This document shows, piece by piece, positions 10,827 to 22,429 of a DNA stretch of 64,000 nucleotides. The stretch comes from Dipteronia dyeriana (taxonomy: Eukaryota > Streptophyta > Magnoliopsida > Sapindales > Sapindaceae), in the NCBI GenBank assembly GCA_032871835.1, contig CM065297.1:31505598-31569597 (forward strand). Direction: 5' to 3'. How positions within the stretch are numbered: the first letter of the stretch is position 1; the number at the start of each line of letters is the position of its first letter. The notes beneath the pieces are model-generated. The model was given only the letters and a program-made list of their open reading frames with translations, was not told the DNA's origin and did not search any database. Position numbers and translations under genes: made by a program.

Positions 10827-13307
10827 TACAAGTCACCAAGAACATCTCCTGGTTTTATCTGTTACAGGGGTTTGTCGAATCGTTAGGGTAGTGTATACCA
10901 ACCAACACAATTACGCAAATCGCCAGAGTTTTTCCCCGACGGTGTCCCGAGCAGTTTTCCAGGTAACCTGGTGCCTCGGGTTTTCCTTTTTTAGCCAATA
11001 GGTGTATTTGCACCTAATCGACTCGGTGGGCATGCTACTTTAGCTTCTCAGCCCTTTTCGGACACTTTCTATCCGCCCTTCGCGGTTTCACGGCGCTCGA
11101 GTTCTTATTGACAAGTTCTATTTATCATATGATTCTTATCATGTCATTATCATATGTTCTTATTATCATATGATTCTTATTTCATATGTTCTTATTATCA
11201 TATGCTAACCTTTTTTGGAGGCCTTTGTTGGTGAAGATTTTGGCCCCTTTGTCTTTTTTTTTGTGTCGATGTAGACAGCCATCTTCGAGTCTACTGCACT
11301 TGCGAAAATTTCTTCTCTTTTTGTCTTCCCCCATTTTTTTGTAGTGCTGGTCTCTCATAGACCATGTTTTTTTTTACTATAGACGTTAAACGCTTGTTGA
11401 GGAGTTTCTGCCTATGCATTGAGATAAAACTCTTTTTGTGCATATTAAGACTAAGCTCAATTTCTATACTAAATTTTCATCATCTCTGTTAAACATGTGA
11501 GTAACATTTGCACAACTATATGCTTTAATAATTCCGAACAAAAATAGTTGAATCAATGCATGTTATTAGTGACGATCGTTGTTCGGGATACTGTACTCAT
11601 GAATTCTTCATAAACGGTGCTTTGTATAAAAACCACACGGTATGCATTTTGTATGTAAGATATCTATTATGTAATAAATAATCATACTATGACAGCATAT
11701 GCATGCATGGTTTAATATTAGGAGAAACATGCAAAAGCTATATGCGTTGCATACTATGTTGAAAGCATAATAAGAAATCTCGATAAATAAGGGTGAAGAA
11801 AGTGTTTCACAATCCTTTACCTCATCGTTATCATTATTCGGCCGCGTAGTCTAGAGTATTCTAACGCATCCGCTAGACATCAAATAATTAGACAATAAAT
11901 TAGATTTTACCTTTAACTGTGTTGGTGGGTGTTTTCATCTTTGATGTAGAGTTGTGATGCTTCAAATATCGTCAAACATTCCATAAAGACAATCTGTGAA
12001 TTGCAACAATCCATCTAATTCCTTTTTTTTATTTGACAAGGAATGATGGTTGCGAGCAATCTTTTGATCAAAACACCAAGACTTTATTGGTGTGCTACTA
12101 TTCGACTTTTTGCATGTGTTGGGAGGTTGTGATTGATCATAGGCTTTTGTCTTATACTCTAACTTTTATTCTAGGTCATGTTTTTTTTTAAATATATACA
12201 TCAGCTGATGGAGATACGATTTTGCTACAACTGCTTTGCAACTGCGATCTTTTTTTTTCTTACGTCATCTGCTCATTTGTTGTATATGTTATCCTCTAGC
12301 TTCCAGTAATTGTTGAAGTAGTTTTATTCGAGCAGAGTGCTTTTAACATCGTGTCCTTTTTTTAGATGTTTTGCTGAGTAGTCGGTTGAGGTATCTAATA
12401 GAGCAGTGACTTGAAATATCTAGAATGGTTGAAAACTTCTGGTGAACCAAACAGTTGTGATGAGTTGAGTGGTTTCACCAAAATTAAGCAGCTATGGCGA
12501 GCCGAATAGGATGACACTCAGATTTGACTGCTTTATTCGCCAAATGTTTATATCAGATTTTTTTTTTGGTGCCTGGATCTTCTCGCATATTTGGGTGAAT
12601 CTGAGACCCATTTTAATGTTTTTTTAGCTTAGCTCGAATCCTTTCATCTTTGAGTGGTTCATACTAACGCTCGGATCCTCTCTCGTCTTTTCTTGGATCC
12701 AACTTTGAGCGGACCTTACTAACGATCGGATCCTCTCTCTGTAATTGATTTGGTTGGTGTCCCGACCCTTGCTCGGGTTGATATTCGACTGTTAATTTTG
12801 GATTGAATTTATGACAAATCAAATCTTTGACTGATTAGAAACTTTAATCGACCAGGCTCTATCTTTGGCCGACCGTAATTTTGGCCCAATAGGTTCCATC
12901 TTTCTTCGACCAGATTCTATCCTTTTACCGACTAGATTCTACCCTTTTATCGACTAGATTCTATCTTTGGCTGACCAGGAACTTTAACCGACCAGATATT
13001 TTTGAACAGGTTCTTTGGCCCAGTGTACGTGGTGCCACCCAGTAATTGATGAATGTGATTACTGTTTGGAGTTTTCCTGACCTGTCTGATCAAGATGCTT
13101 TTAAAAAAGCAACCTAATTTGAGTCAAACCTCAAACCTTTCACTATAAAAATTCTCAGCAAAATTGCTAGTCAAAGAATGAAGTGACCCTTACTCGAATT
13201 CTTTTTTTTTTTGAAAAATCAGTCGGGCTCCAATTACGGCTATGGAGTATAAATAATAAGATACGATTACTCAGGTAATAAAAGATAAACGAGTTCTTAT
13301 TTGTATA
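10827..13307. other. Non-coding interior of element C, left part
   Basis: The first 400 bases are the family's non-coding spacer with TTATCATATG-type repeats (11105-11205). Two short degenerate tandem blocks lie further in. One is about 12650-12745, containing CTAACG.TCGGATCCTCTCTC twice. The other is about 12845-13015, with repeated 'CGAC(C/T)AGATTCTATC' units. I see no gene in the rest. Confidence 0.55.
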
Positions 13308-14907
13308 TGTTGGGGTTTATGCTCTAAAGATGTAATTTGTAAACGGATTTATGAAATAAATAAAAGGAAAAGTTCAATTCATTCTTGTTGTGTTGTTTAT
13401 TTTATAACTTGTGAATATATTTAACATCCAAGATTGCCGAATGTAATCTCGAACTGTGTATATGAGTGTCATATACGGATGGATACAGTAAGAGACATGC
13501 AATCTAAAGAGTCCATAGATGGCAAATAAAGTTGGGTACTTTATTTGTGGTTAATCTATATATGTGGTCCATTCTGTAATATACGATGATTCTATCTTGA
13601 AACATTCATATGAGATATGGGAATGGAGGCACCTTGTATGACATGATCATATAAGACTGGGCCATGATCTATATGAATCTCTCACCAAGATCCGTTTACC
13701 GATGAGATTCATATATATCATCTAATGATGGCTATATGTGGGTGATTTTAATCTTGAGTGTCTTATCGACTCCATCAGGTTAAATCGTAGTCTTTGATAT
13801 ACCATGGGTGAGGTCGATCCATTTACCGATGAGATTCATATATATCAACTAATGATGGCTATATGTGGGTGATCTTAATCCTGAGTGTCTTATCGAATCC
13901 TTCAGGTTAAATCGTAGTCTTTGATATACCATGGGTGAGGTCAGATGCATTTCCTGATCAATATACTCTGTATGTTGGGATTGCGGTTTGGCTTGTGGCT
14001 GGGAAGGTTTGTACACAATAGTGGAATCCACTCCTTCTTGTGAGAAGTAAATAGTATTTTCCTTAAGGGTTGATTCGGGGCTTGGACAATATGAGCGCTC
14101 TCCTAATTCCGTAAGAAAATAGGATTTATTGTTCAGTATAGAATCAACGGTACTTAAAGGATATATGTAATTAGAAGGGTATAACGGACATTATGACCCA
14201 GCTCTAATTATGAACTACTGTGGAGGATCACACCATGTGTAATAGCTATATCGATGGACACCGAGTTGTATCGGTCTGTGTAAAAGCGTCTACAATTGAG
14301 AGAGTGCAGCTTCGGGTTTTTAGTGGAATAACACCGGAGTTAATAATCAATGAATATTAATTAAAGAGTTTAATTAATGATTCCGAGGATTATCGGAACT
14401 CAAAATACTGTGGGTCCATTAGGTCCCCTTGCTAGCCCGATTTATATAGGTAACAAGGGTTACGGTTAATTAATTGGATTGTCCAATTAATTGTGTTATA
14501 AAAGTAACACTTGTTTACTCGAGAATTAATTGAATAATGAGATTATTTAATTAATGAATGTTAATAGTTAAATTAATTAAATAATTATATAATTTAATTA
14601 TATTGATAATTATGAATTATGAATTAACTATTAATTGGAGGGTGTTAGTTGATATATGGATTTAGGTGAAGATAAAATAATAGGATTATTTTATTTTTAC
14701 TAAATCATTTGTCTAAGTATTTGAATTTAAGTTTAAATTTAAAATATTTATTATCACTTTTAATATATTAGATATATTTGAAAAGGATAATTAAAAGATA
14801 TATATCAATTAATAATACAAGAGATTGCATTGGATGCAAATTGATGTGTACACATGAAACATTAGTTAAAAGAAGATTTTGCATAGGAAGCAAAAACTTG
14901 ATACACA

Positions 14908-14950
<43 letters not shown>

Positions 14951-15464
14951 TAGATAAATACTTGAAGAAACTCTTTCTTCTCAATTTAGTGTATTGATTT
15001 CATGCACACATGAATTGCATCTCATGCAAAAAATATATTGCTTTTGATATATATATATATTAAATCACACACCTTTATCACAAATATATATATCACGGTC
15101 TCAGCTCACCTTTATCACCCATATATATATCACCTATCACTTGTATCATGTGTTAATATATATTCCTCCATTTAAGTTCCTGAGATCGTGACACACCTAC
15201 ATGCAGTTACCAGTTCCGGGAGATAGCGAGGAAGATCGAGTGATTCAGAAAAGAGCATATCGTAAAGTGAAGGAGCCTCCAAACGTTGGTAAGATTTTAT
15301 TCTTCTGATTATATCGATTTCAATTTCCTGTGTTTACATATTGTATGAATAGTTTCGAAAAATAATTACGATCCCAAGTTCACTGGTCCCAGATACAGAT
15401 TATGATATGTATAAAAAATTTAAAACCTAGTTCCGTTGCTTAACCGGTGAATGGGGTTCCAACA
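13308..15464 (+). mobile_element. Solo LTR of copia family D (2157 bp)
   Basis: It starts TGTTGGGGTTTATGC and ends GGGGTTCCAACA, flanked by the perfect 5-bp duplication GTATA (13303-13307 and 15465-15469). It is homologous along its length to both LTRs of copia element D (37409-39475 and 44912-46982). No internal sequence or PBS is attached, so it is a solo LTR left by LTR-LTR recombination. It differs from the D LTRs by an internal tandem duplication with a 127-base period (13689 and 13816) and an expanded TA run near 14920. Confidence 0.92.
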
Positions 15465-17080
15465 GTATAAAGCATAACATATTTCATAGAGAGCAGAATC
15501 TTTATATTAGTGAGAGAGATCAAAACCGGATTGATAAAAGTAGTTTTTAGTAATGCATGACCAATGCTATTCTTCCATCTCTGGTCGATTCACCAAGGTT
15601 ATATGGTTTCTTATTTGTTGAAACCTTTAAGCGCGTCGAGATGAAATCCGATTCCAGCACGTCGAGGCAAGGCTCGATTCCTGAGCTGGCATTCTCAACT
15701 TGATTTTTATACCAAGCATGTGAGTAGAGTTCGTACAAGTAATAAATAATCATGCATTTTAAGAGACCAAATAATTGGGAGCGATCAACTCATACATGGT
15801 ACTATTAAAGATTGGTGTCGAAATTCGACATCTATAGATCTATGATAGACAACATGCGTGTAAGTCATACAAGTTGTACAAACTAATTAAGCATGCATTA
15901 CATGTTCATAGACTTATGCACATGTATTATGTATCGAGTACGAGAGAAACATGTATAAATAACATGTGTGCAATATAACAAAGAGAATTACACAAAAGTT
16001 ATGCATATTGAAAGTATAGAAACACGAAGAGGTAGACATAATTTAATATATAGACCTAGCAGCGGTTCAACCCTCTCTTCTTTTGAATGTCAAGTTATAA
16101 CTGGTGGATCTGTGTGTGCTTACTAAAACGATAAAAATAAAAAGTTAGAATTGATGCACGAGTCACGGGTTTTAACTAATTGGACCCCACCGTTAGGTAT
16201 CTTTATTTGCCTAAGAATATAATTGCCTTGTATCAAACTTGACCTCTGTTGTAAACAACAATAAATACCCATGTATATTTGATTCGAGGATTGATTCGGC
16301 CAGACTTAATATTGCTTGATCAATCAAAACGATATAAATATTCAAGTATCAGTCAACGTGTTCTAGCTCATAAAAATTACGCAACATAGCTTCTGATACG
16401 TTCCCAAAGTAGGATGATTTATGTACCAAAATAATAGAAATAAATAAATTGACAAAATATCATGAATTATACTAATTAGCAACACATTTAGTATATAAAA
16501 ATGAGCACCGAAAATATATTTTTCTAAATTACTGATTGAGATGTAGTAAGATGTCAATAAATAACATGAGCGAAGACGTTCCTTTGTATCCGATCAATTT
16601 TGACAACTTTGTTAAGCGCTTTCGGAAGTGTTTTTTATCAAGATCTAAGTCTTGGTTGATTCATTAAATAACACTTATTCGAAAGACATTGTAAGAGACT
16701 ATAATTATTTTCAAAGACATATACATAACATATCACAACAATATTAACTATATCGAATTGGTTTTATCGCTATATTTAAATGATTTAAACGTTTTTCCAA
16801 AATAGTTATATGCTAAATAAGCTATGTATGTCATGAGTGTGGTAATTTTTGTCTTAGACAATAAATATTCAATCATTATAAACAAATATATATTTTCTAT
16901 TTGCGTAATAAAATCATAAAATTAAACCTGTGTGAATTGGCTTACCTCGACCACTTACCGAGCCCGGTGTCTAGTTTTTTTATTCTTGGATCCTTTGTTG
17001 TTGGACTAGTCGGTACCGAAGAGCTGAGTGAGCTTTAGCCGAGAATTGATTTTGGGTCCTTTCTTTCCTCTTACTGATGG
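15465..17080. other. Non-coding interior of element C, right part
   Basis: This is AT-rich DNA with no readable gene and no clear repeat. It continues the interior of element C after the solo LTR insertion. Confidence 0.5.
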
Positions 17081-17084
17081 ATTG

Positions 17085-17640
17085 CAATGTTTCGGAGGTC
17101 GTCATCTATTCCTCGGAATGAACTGAGTTGTGGAACACATATCCTCGGAAAGATACATACATCTAGTTTACAAAAAAAATCACGGTTTGTGATTTCGACT
17201 TTCGTAGAGGTAGATATGTCTGTTTTAGTGTTTGATAGTCATATCAGAAATCTATCCGGGATCTGTCTTCTTTAATATTACGGGAGCCACTAATTATTGC
17301 TCAGATCGAACTAGGCTACAAACCATATATGCATTGAAAGCTTTAGATGTCTAGTTTCCAGAAGTTTTTACGGCTTGTGAATCCGAGTTCTATAGAGGGA
17401 GATATGACTGTTTAGGTACTCGATGGTCAGATCAGAAAATCCTCCGCGAGTCGCTCATTGCAGTGTTGCAGGGGCTTCCAAACATTTCTTGAATCGAACT
17501 AGGTTTTGGACCATATATTCTTAGAAAGTTCTAGAGGTCTAGTTTCCAATAGTTTTTACGGTTTATGATTCCGAGTTTTGTAGAGAGAGTTATACTCACT
17601 TTAATACCTGAAGGTCAGATGCCCTGTAACTTGCTACGTC
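17085..17640. repeat. Degenerate tandem repeat of about 185 bp in element C
   Basis: Three diverged units follow each other. The block TCTAGTTT(C/A)CA...TTTTTACGG...GAGTT begins near 17161, 17350 and 17530. Each unit ends with a 'GGTCAGAT'-like block. It lies between the element interior and the leader next to the 5' LTR (minus-strand sense). No protein is encoded. Confidence 0.7.
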
Positions 17641-17898
17641 TTTTGCATTGTGAGTTGTCGGAATGGGAGAGCAATTCCTCGGATTGATTATGGGCACCTT
17701 AAAGCTTTACGAGAATTTCTCTTTCAATATCAGACCTCTTAATTTTATCATGATCGTGCCTCCTACTACGGGTACTGTTGATGATCTACCCACTAGAGCT
17801 TCCAATGGTCGTTTGCTATGATGTTTCAGATGTAGAATCCCACATCGAAATCCCTTCGGTAGTCTGTTCATGAGGGTTTCGTCGAAGTTGAGTTATGA

Positions 17899-17919
17899 GC
17901 CCCTCCTTCTAGCGCCAAT
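17899..17919 (-). other. Primer-binding site of element C
   Basis: The minus strand reads AATTGGCGCTAGAAGGAGG next to the LTR, identical in its core to the PBS of elements A and B. Confidence 0.65.
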
Positions 17920-18821
17920 TGTGGACGGTGATTTTTGTATCGTTGAAAAGCCAACCGCCAAACATTAATACGTAGGCAGATCAAAGTTTTGACCAGTCAA
18001 GGATTGAATAATCAAAGCCTCATTCTCTGTGTGGATGCGATACGATTTGTTTGTATTTGAGAATAATAATGTAGAAGAGTGGGAAATAAAGAATAAATCA
18101 AACACGACACATGTTTTACGTGGTAAAACCCCAAGACGGGGACACATCCACTGTGGCAGTGACGAGATAATTACAACACTCAATACTCGCTTTTCTCTCA
18201 CATGATTGCTCATGTTCCTGATGATCGCTCATGTTCCTGATGATCATCCTTCTCATCTAAGCGTAAATTGTTGATGATGACCTCGTTCTGTTATAATGAG
18301 TACATGACTGTATTTATATGGTTCGATCTAGGGTTGCCCTAGTTATTGTCGTACGAGTGGTGGATTCATTAATTAGAATCTTTGTAGGATTCTAGTAATA
18401 TAGTCCGTTTAGCACTTATTTCCCGTTTGGTGTTTATCCTTCTGGAAGCTATGAGTTTCTTCCTGATTAGAATTCTATGATACTGAAAAAGAAATAGAAA
18501 TATTCTCTTATTGTATTATGATTCTTAGATTTAGTATATGAGTGAATCTTCGCTTGGTACGACGTGTCTTGATGAGGTCATATTTCTTGTTTTGGCCCGA
18601 GTAGATCTCGTTGAGTAGAGATCTTCGCTCATTAAGACTCCTTTTACTGGACAGCTTTACTTGGCGCATATACTTCTAACTTCCATATTAATTTTCTTGA
18701 TGACATGTCATTGGCCAATATCCCTCTCGTTGACTGGTTGACTTTTGATGACGTGGAATCACTATATTTCCGCAGTACCCGCAACCTTCGATGACGTGTC
18801 ATGCTGACGAAAAACACATAT

Positions 18822-18825
<4 letters not shown>
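17920..18825 (-). repeat. Right (5') LTR of element C (906 bp)
   Basis: It begins TGTGGACGGTGATTTTTG and ends ACATATAACA. It matches the truncated left LTR and shares the ACGTGGTAAAACCCC block and GAGTAG-rich 3' part with the LTRs of A and B. A short duplication of 'GCTCATGTTCCTGATGATC' occurs near 18205-18235. Confidence 0.85.

Positions 18826-18869
<44 letters not shown>
18826..18869. repeat. (TA)n microsatellite
   Basis: About 22 TA units directly follow the LTR of element C and hide any target-site duplication. Confidence 0.95.
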
Positions 18870-18873
<4 letters not shown>

Positions 18874-18946
18874 GTAGTAAGAAGTTATTTAATGTTACTA
18901 TTGCTTGAAAGACTTCTTTTAGAGAAACGTTTGGTTAAACACTAAT

Positions 18947-19213
18947 GTCATCTGGATTATGATCATTGGTAGGCGTATTCATTACCCCTTGAATAATTTC
19001 TTCATCGGTAGGCAATTCCATCACTATATCATTTTCACTAGGATAATTCAAAAGGTAATCAACATCCATCATATTTCATTAGTGTAGATCATAAATGGCT
19101 TCACGTAATCCATTGATTCCTTCATCTCCACTATCTTGTAATGTCGAAAATAATTTACAATGGTTGTTGTTTTCGTATCAATGTTCGAAGCCTCATTAAT
19201 AAATTTCATAGCA

Positions 19214-19282
<69 letters not shown>

Positions 19283-19436
19283 GATTTGTTGTTCATACTT
19301 CATAGCCATCTAAGATGTTAAAGTAGAAACGACGTTGATAATGAATTTTTAGTATTTGAATAACCCCAGCATCGTATGGTTGAATACTCGATGTTGTGTT
19401 AGAAGACAAGAAAAATAGTTCAACATTTGTCAATCT
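18947..19436 (-). pseudogene. Tigger/pogo-type DDE transposase fragment
   Basis: Minus-strand translation gives pieces of the C-terminal part of a DDE_1 (Tigger/pogo, CENP-B related) transposase. NVELFFLSSNTTSSIQPYDA (19317-19436) matches the family's conserved 'P.NTTS..QP.D.G.I' region. Then come LNAMKFINEASNI and TTTIVNYFRHYKI, and the acidic tail ELPTDEEIIQGVMNTP (18960-19068). The frame is broken by a stop in YEV*, by a long (TA)n insertion at 19217-19279, and by a shift near 19069. No N-terminal DNA-binding half is visible, so this is a decayed fragment. Confidence 0.75.
19217..19279. repeat. (TA)n microsatellite inside the Tigger fragment
   Basis: About 30 TA units expanded within the transposase coding remnant. 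Read in frame they would give an Ile-Tyr run. Confidence 0.95.
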
Positions 19437-19953
19437 TTCAATAACTTTTAATATGTAAATATTTACTAATTTCTATATACCTGTGTACATATACAAGTAA
19501 AAACAAAAAATATTAAAAAAAAAAGTAAAAACATAAAACTCATTTTTAAATTAAAAAAATATTCATTTATCGATAAATTAATAAATTTATCAATAAATAA
19601 ATAATTTCTCTAAAATAATAATTTTTTCTGATTCTAATAATATTATTTTATAAAGGGTTTACAGTAATTGATGTCAGAAAGAAACAAAAAAGTAATAATT
19701 TAATAATAAAAGTACAACAACCTCTTGCATTAAAAAAATATAATAAATTAATTAATTAATAAATAAAAGAAAAGTGCAACGACCTACACGTGAACATAAC
19801 TGAACTTCCGGTTGGGTAAGACTTACTTAAATAAAGACCCAGAGACATCAGACATGTTTTGTCTCTGACTCTCTTCATTCATACCTACAGAGCTCTCCCA
19901 CTTATCAAAGAACGGTAGCCGCAGATTGCAAAAGTTTGACTTCACAGCTGTTC

Positions 19954-19965
19954 TATATATAAATA
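19954..19965 (+). promoter_or_regulatory. Probable TATA box of the SLC35F gene
   Basis: TATATATAAATA lies 97 bases before the start ATG at 20051, a usual distance for a plant promoter with a 5' UTR of about 60-70 bases. No experimental start is known to me. Confidence 0.5.
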
Positions 19966-20050
19966 ACTAAACGGACTACAGTACCATCTATAAACGACAC
20001 AATCTCATGTCTTCTTCATTTGTTGGTCTCTACCTTGCTTGGTTTCCAAA

Positions 20051-22393
20051 ATGGACTGTAATTCCATCAATATCTGGTTGAGAAGCCGTCTATCTTTACA
20101 AACTCTGTACCTCCTCTTGTTGGGTCAGCTTGTTTCTTTGATACTTGCTTCCACGAGCTTCACTTCTTCTCTGATTGCAACTCTTGGTAAGATTCCTCAT
20201 TTCATGGATCTTTCTTTCCTTTTTCTCTCTTTTTGGTAGGATTTTCGTACATTAGTGCAGTGAAGTTTCTTATTCCTCTTTGTGGTGTGATTTTTTTTTT
20301 AGGTATGGATGCTCCTATTACTCAGACAACCTTCAATTACGCTTTCTTAGCTTTGGTTTATGGTGCTATATTGCTTTATAGGCGTCAAAGATTACGAGTA
20401 ATGTTCCATCTTTTCGCTCATCAGATTGAAACACTTGAATGATTTTTACTGTTTGTGGAAAATGTGGAACAAAAAGAATGGAATTGACCTAATCCATTTG
20501 TTTGGTTCTGTTGATATTTCATTTCCATGAAATATGATTGAAGTATAGCATAACATTCAAAAATTACTTAGAATTAGAAACTGAATTGGTTTTTGTATTT
20601 TAAATTATCTCAAATTGTTCATGTTTAGTTTGTTTTTTGTGGTTTTGAAGATGTGCAATACACCTTCCATGGTCTGCAGGTTGCTTGGTATTGGTATCTA
20701 CTCTTAGGCTTTGTTGATGTTCAAGGGAATTATCTTGGTAAGCAACTGGCTTATAAAAGTTGATCTTTCACACACATTCAAAGATTAAAATGGGTTACCG
20801 TCTTTGAATTTGATTTGCGTCTTAGATGAGAGGCTATAGTTCTCTGTTTTGAACATTGATTTTCCATTATAATATAAGAGCGGCATTTGCATGATGTCAG
20901 ATTTTGGACTGTAAATTACACGAAAGTTGAAATAGTTTGGAGATAGTGCACTGGCAATTTCAAATTCAGAGCTATTGACATATGTTGAGTAGTTTTAGGG
21001 AAGATTAGGGAAATAATCCTAGAGTGGATATGAAAGGGGAGAAACTTGTACGAAGGGGACACAAATAATGTATATATGTTCATTCATTGGATAAGGCAGA
21101 TTCAATTGTTGTATATATACCAAAAAAGAGAAACAGTCAATCTGAGCATATCTAGATAAATTTATTGCAAAACTTCAGACAATTTTAGAAATTTGAATAA
21201 TTCTGCTGTAATGCATGTCGTGTAGAGCAAAGCACAAGAGTGTATTGTTATATCTTCCTGGTGGTTTGATGCAGTCAATAAAGCCTACCAGTTCTCATCA
21301 CTTACTAGTGTGACGCTACTGGACTGCTGGACAATAGCATGGGCTATAATTCTCACATGGTTCTTCCTTGGCACTCGATATTCCCTGTGGCAGTTATTTG
21401 GTGCAGCAGTCTCTGTGCTGGGGCTCGGTTTAGTAATGCTCTCTGATGCTGGGATCGGAGGTGGAGGTCAGATTTCTTTTCCACCTCTTAGAACTAACTC
21501 ACAAACTCACTAACCAATTTTCAAAATGGCTGTACTATATGTTTATGAGTATTTTCTTATTGATGTCTTAGACATTAAGGTTTTTCCTGCTCACCATCTT
21601 TCAGGTGGTTCAAGACCTCTCCTGGGCGATATGCTTGTCGTGATTGGGACAATTTTCTTTGCCTTGAGCAATGTTGGCGAGGTTTGTAAATCCGAAGACC
21701 TCTCTCACACTTTATGTATTTGTCCCTACTTCTCTAGAAGATATCAATTTTATTGTATGTCACTGCTTGGGTGAGACATTAGATTTTAATCACTATCACA
21801 TAAAGTTTGATTTTTCATTATGTTTAAACCTTTTCAATTCAATTAAGTGCCTGATTTTGATGCGGACTACACTTCAGAAGGCGTATTCTATTTTTTGACT
21901 ATTTTGAGTGTCCTATCTCTTATTCTCAATTGCAGGAATTTTTTGTAAAGCAAAAAGATCTTGTCGAAGTGGTCTCCATGATTGGTGTTTATGGATTTCT
22001 AGTGAGCCTGATTCAGTTGTATCCTTTTCATTAGGCATTTTGGATATTCATTTATATTAAAAAAAATTAAAAAAAGTTGATTTCGGTCCATAACTTATCT
22101 TAGATCTATACTGGAGCACAAGGATGTAGAATCAATCAAATGGTCAACAGATATTGTAAGTAACTAGTCTGGTACATTCCTCAAATTTAAAAACTGCTCG
22201 CAGATGGTTTATCTTTGTCTTTTTTTGTTGAACAATTACCCTTCCATTCGTATTTATTTTTAAAGGTAACAAAGGTTCCATCTATTTCTTTAGGAACAAA
22301 TAAAGAGACAATTATAAATATTACTGTTGACGTCGATTTCTCGATGGATGAGAGTCAACAAGATTGGATTTGGTAACGACCTGTCAAAGAGAA

Positions 22394-22429
<36 letters not shown>

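Larger units (their letters stand above)
10333..18825 (-). mobile_element. Gypsy-related element C, no coding capacity
   Basis: It is bounded by related LTRs at 10333-10826 (truncated) and 17920-18825, and has the same PBS as A and B next to the right LTR. The 10835-11210 stretch matches the non-coding spacer of A and B. No gag, protease, RT or integrase could be read in the interior, even allowing frameshifts. It is either a non-autonomous family member or a very decayed copy. A copia solo LTR (13308-15464) is inserted in it. The flanks are TG/TA microsatellites, so a target-site duplication cannot be proved. Confidence 0.7.

Noticed and set aside
12640..13020. Repeated CGACCAGATT and TCGGATCC motifs as possible regulatory array
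   Set aside because: Degenerate and short, inside a decayed element; better treated as simple tandem repeats.
13849..14031. 60-codon minus-strand frame identical at 45326-45508 and similar at 37821-38003
   Set aside because: It lies in copia LTRs. The match reflects LTR homology and a conversion tract, not a conserved protein.
10328..18830. Target-site duplication for element C (GTGTA versus ATATA)
   Set aside because: Both flanks are microsatellites and only three of five bases agree, so it proves nothing.
20039..20050. Upstream extension of the SLC35F start by four codons
   Set aside because: The extension begins with TTG, not ATG; the ATG at 20051 gives the expected family length.
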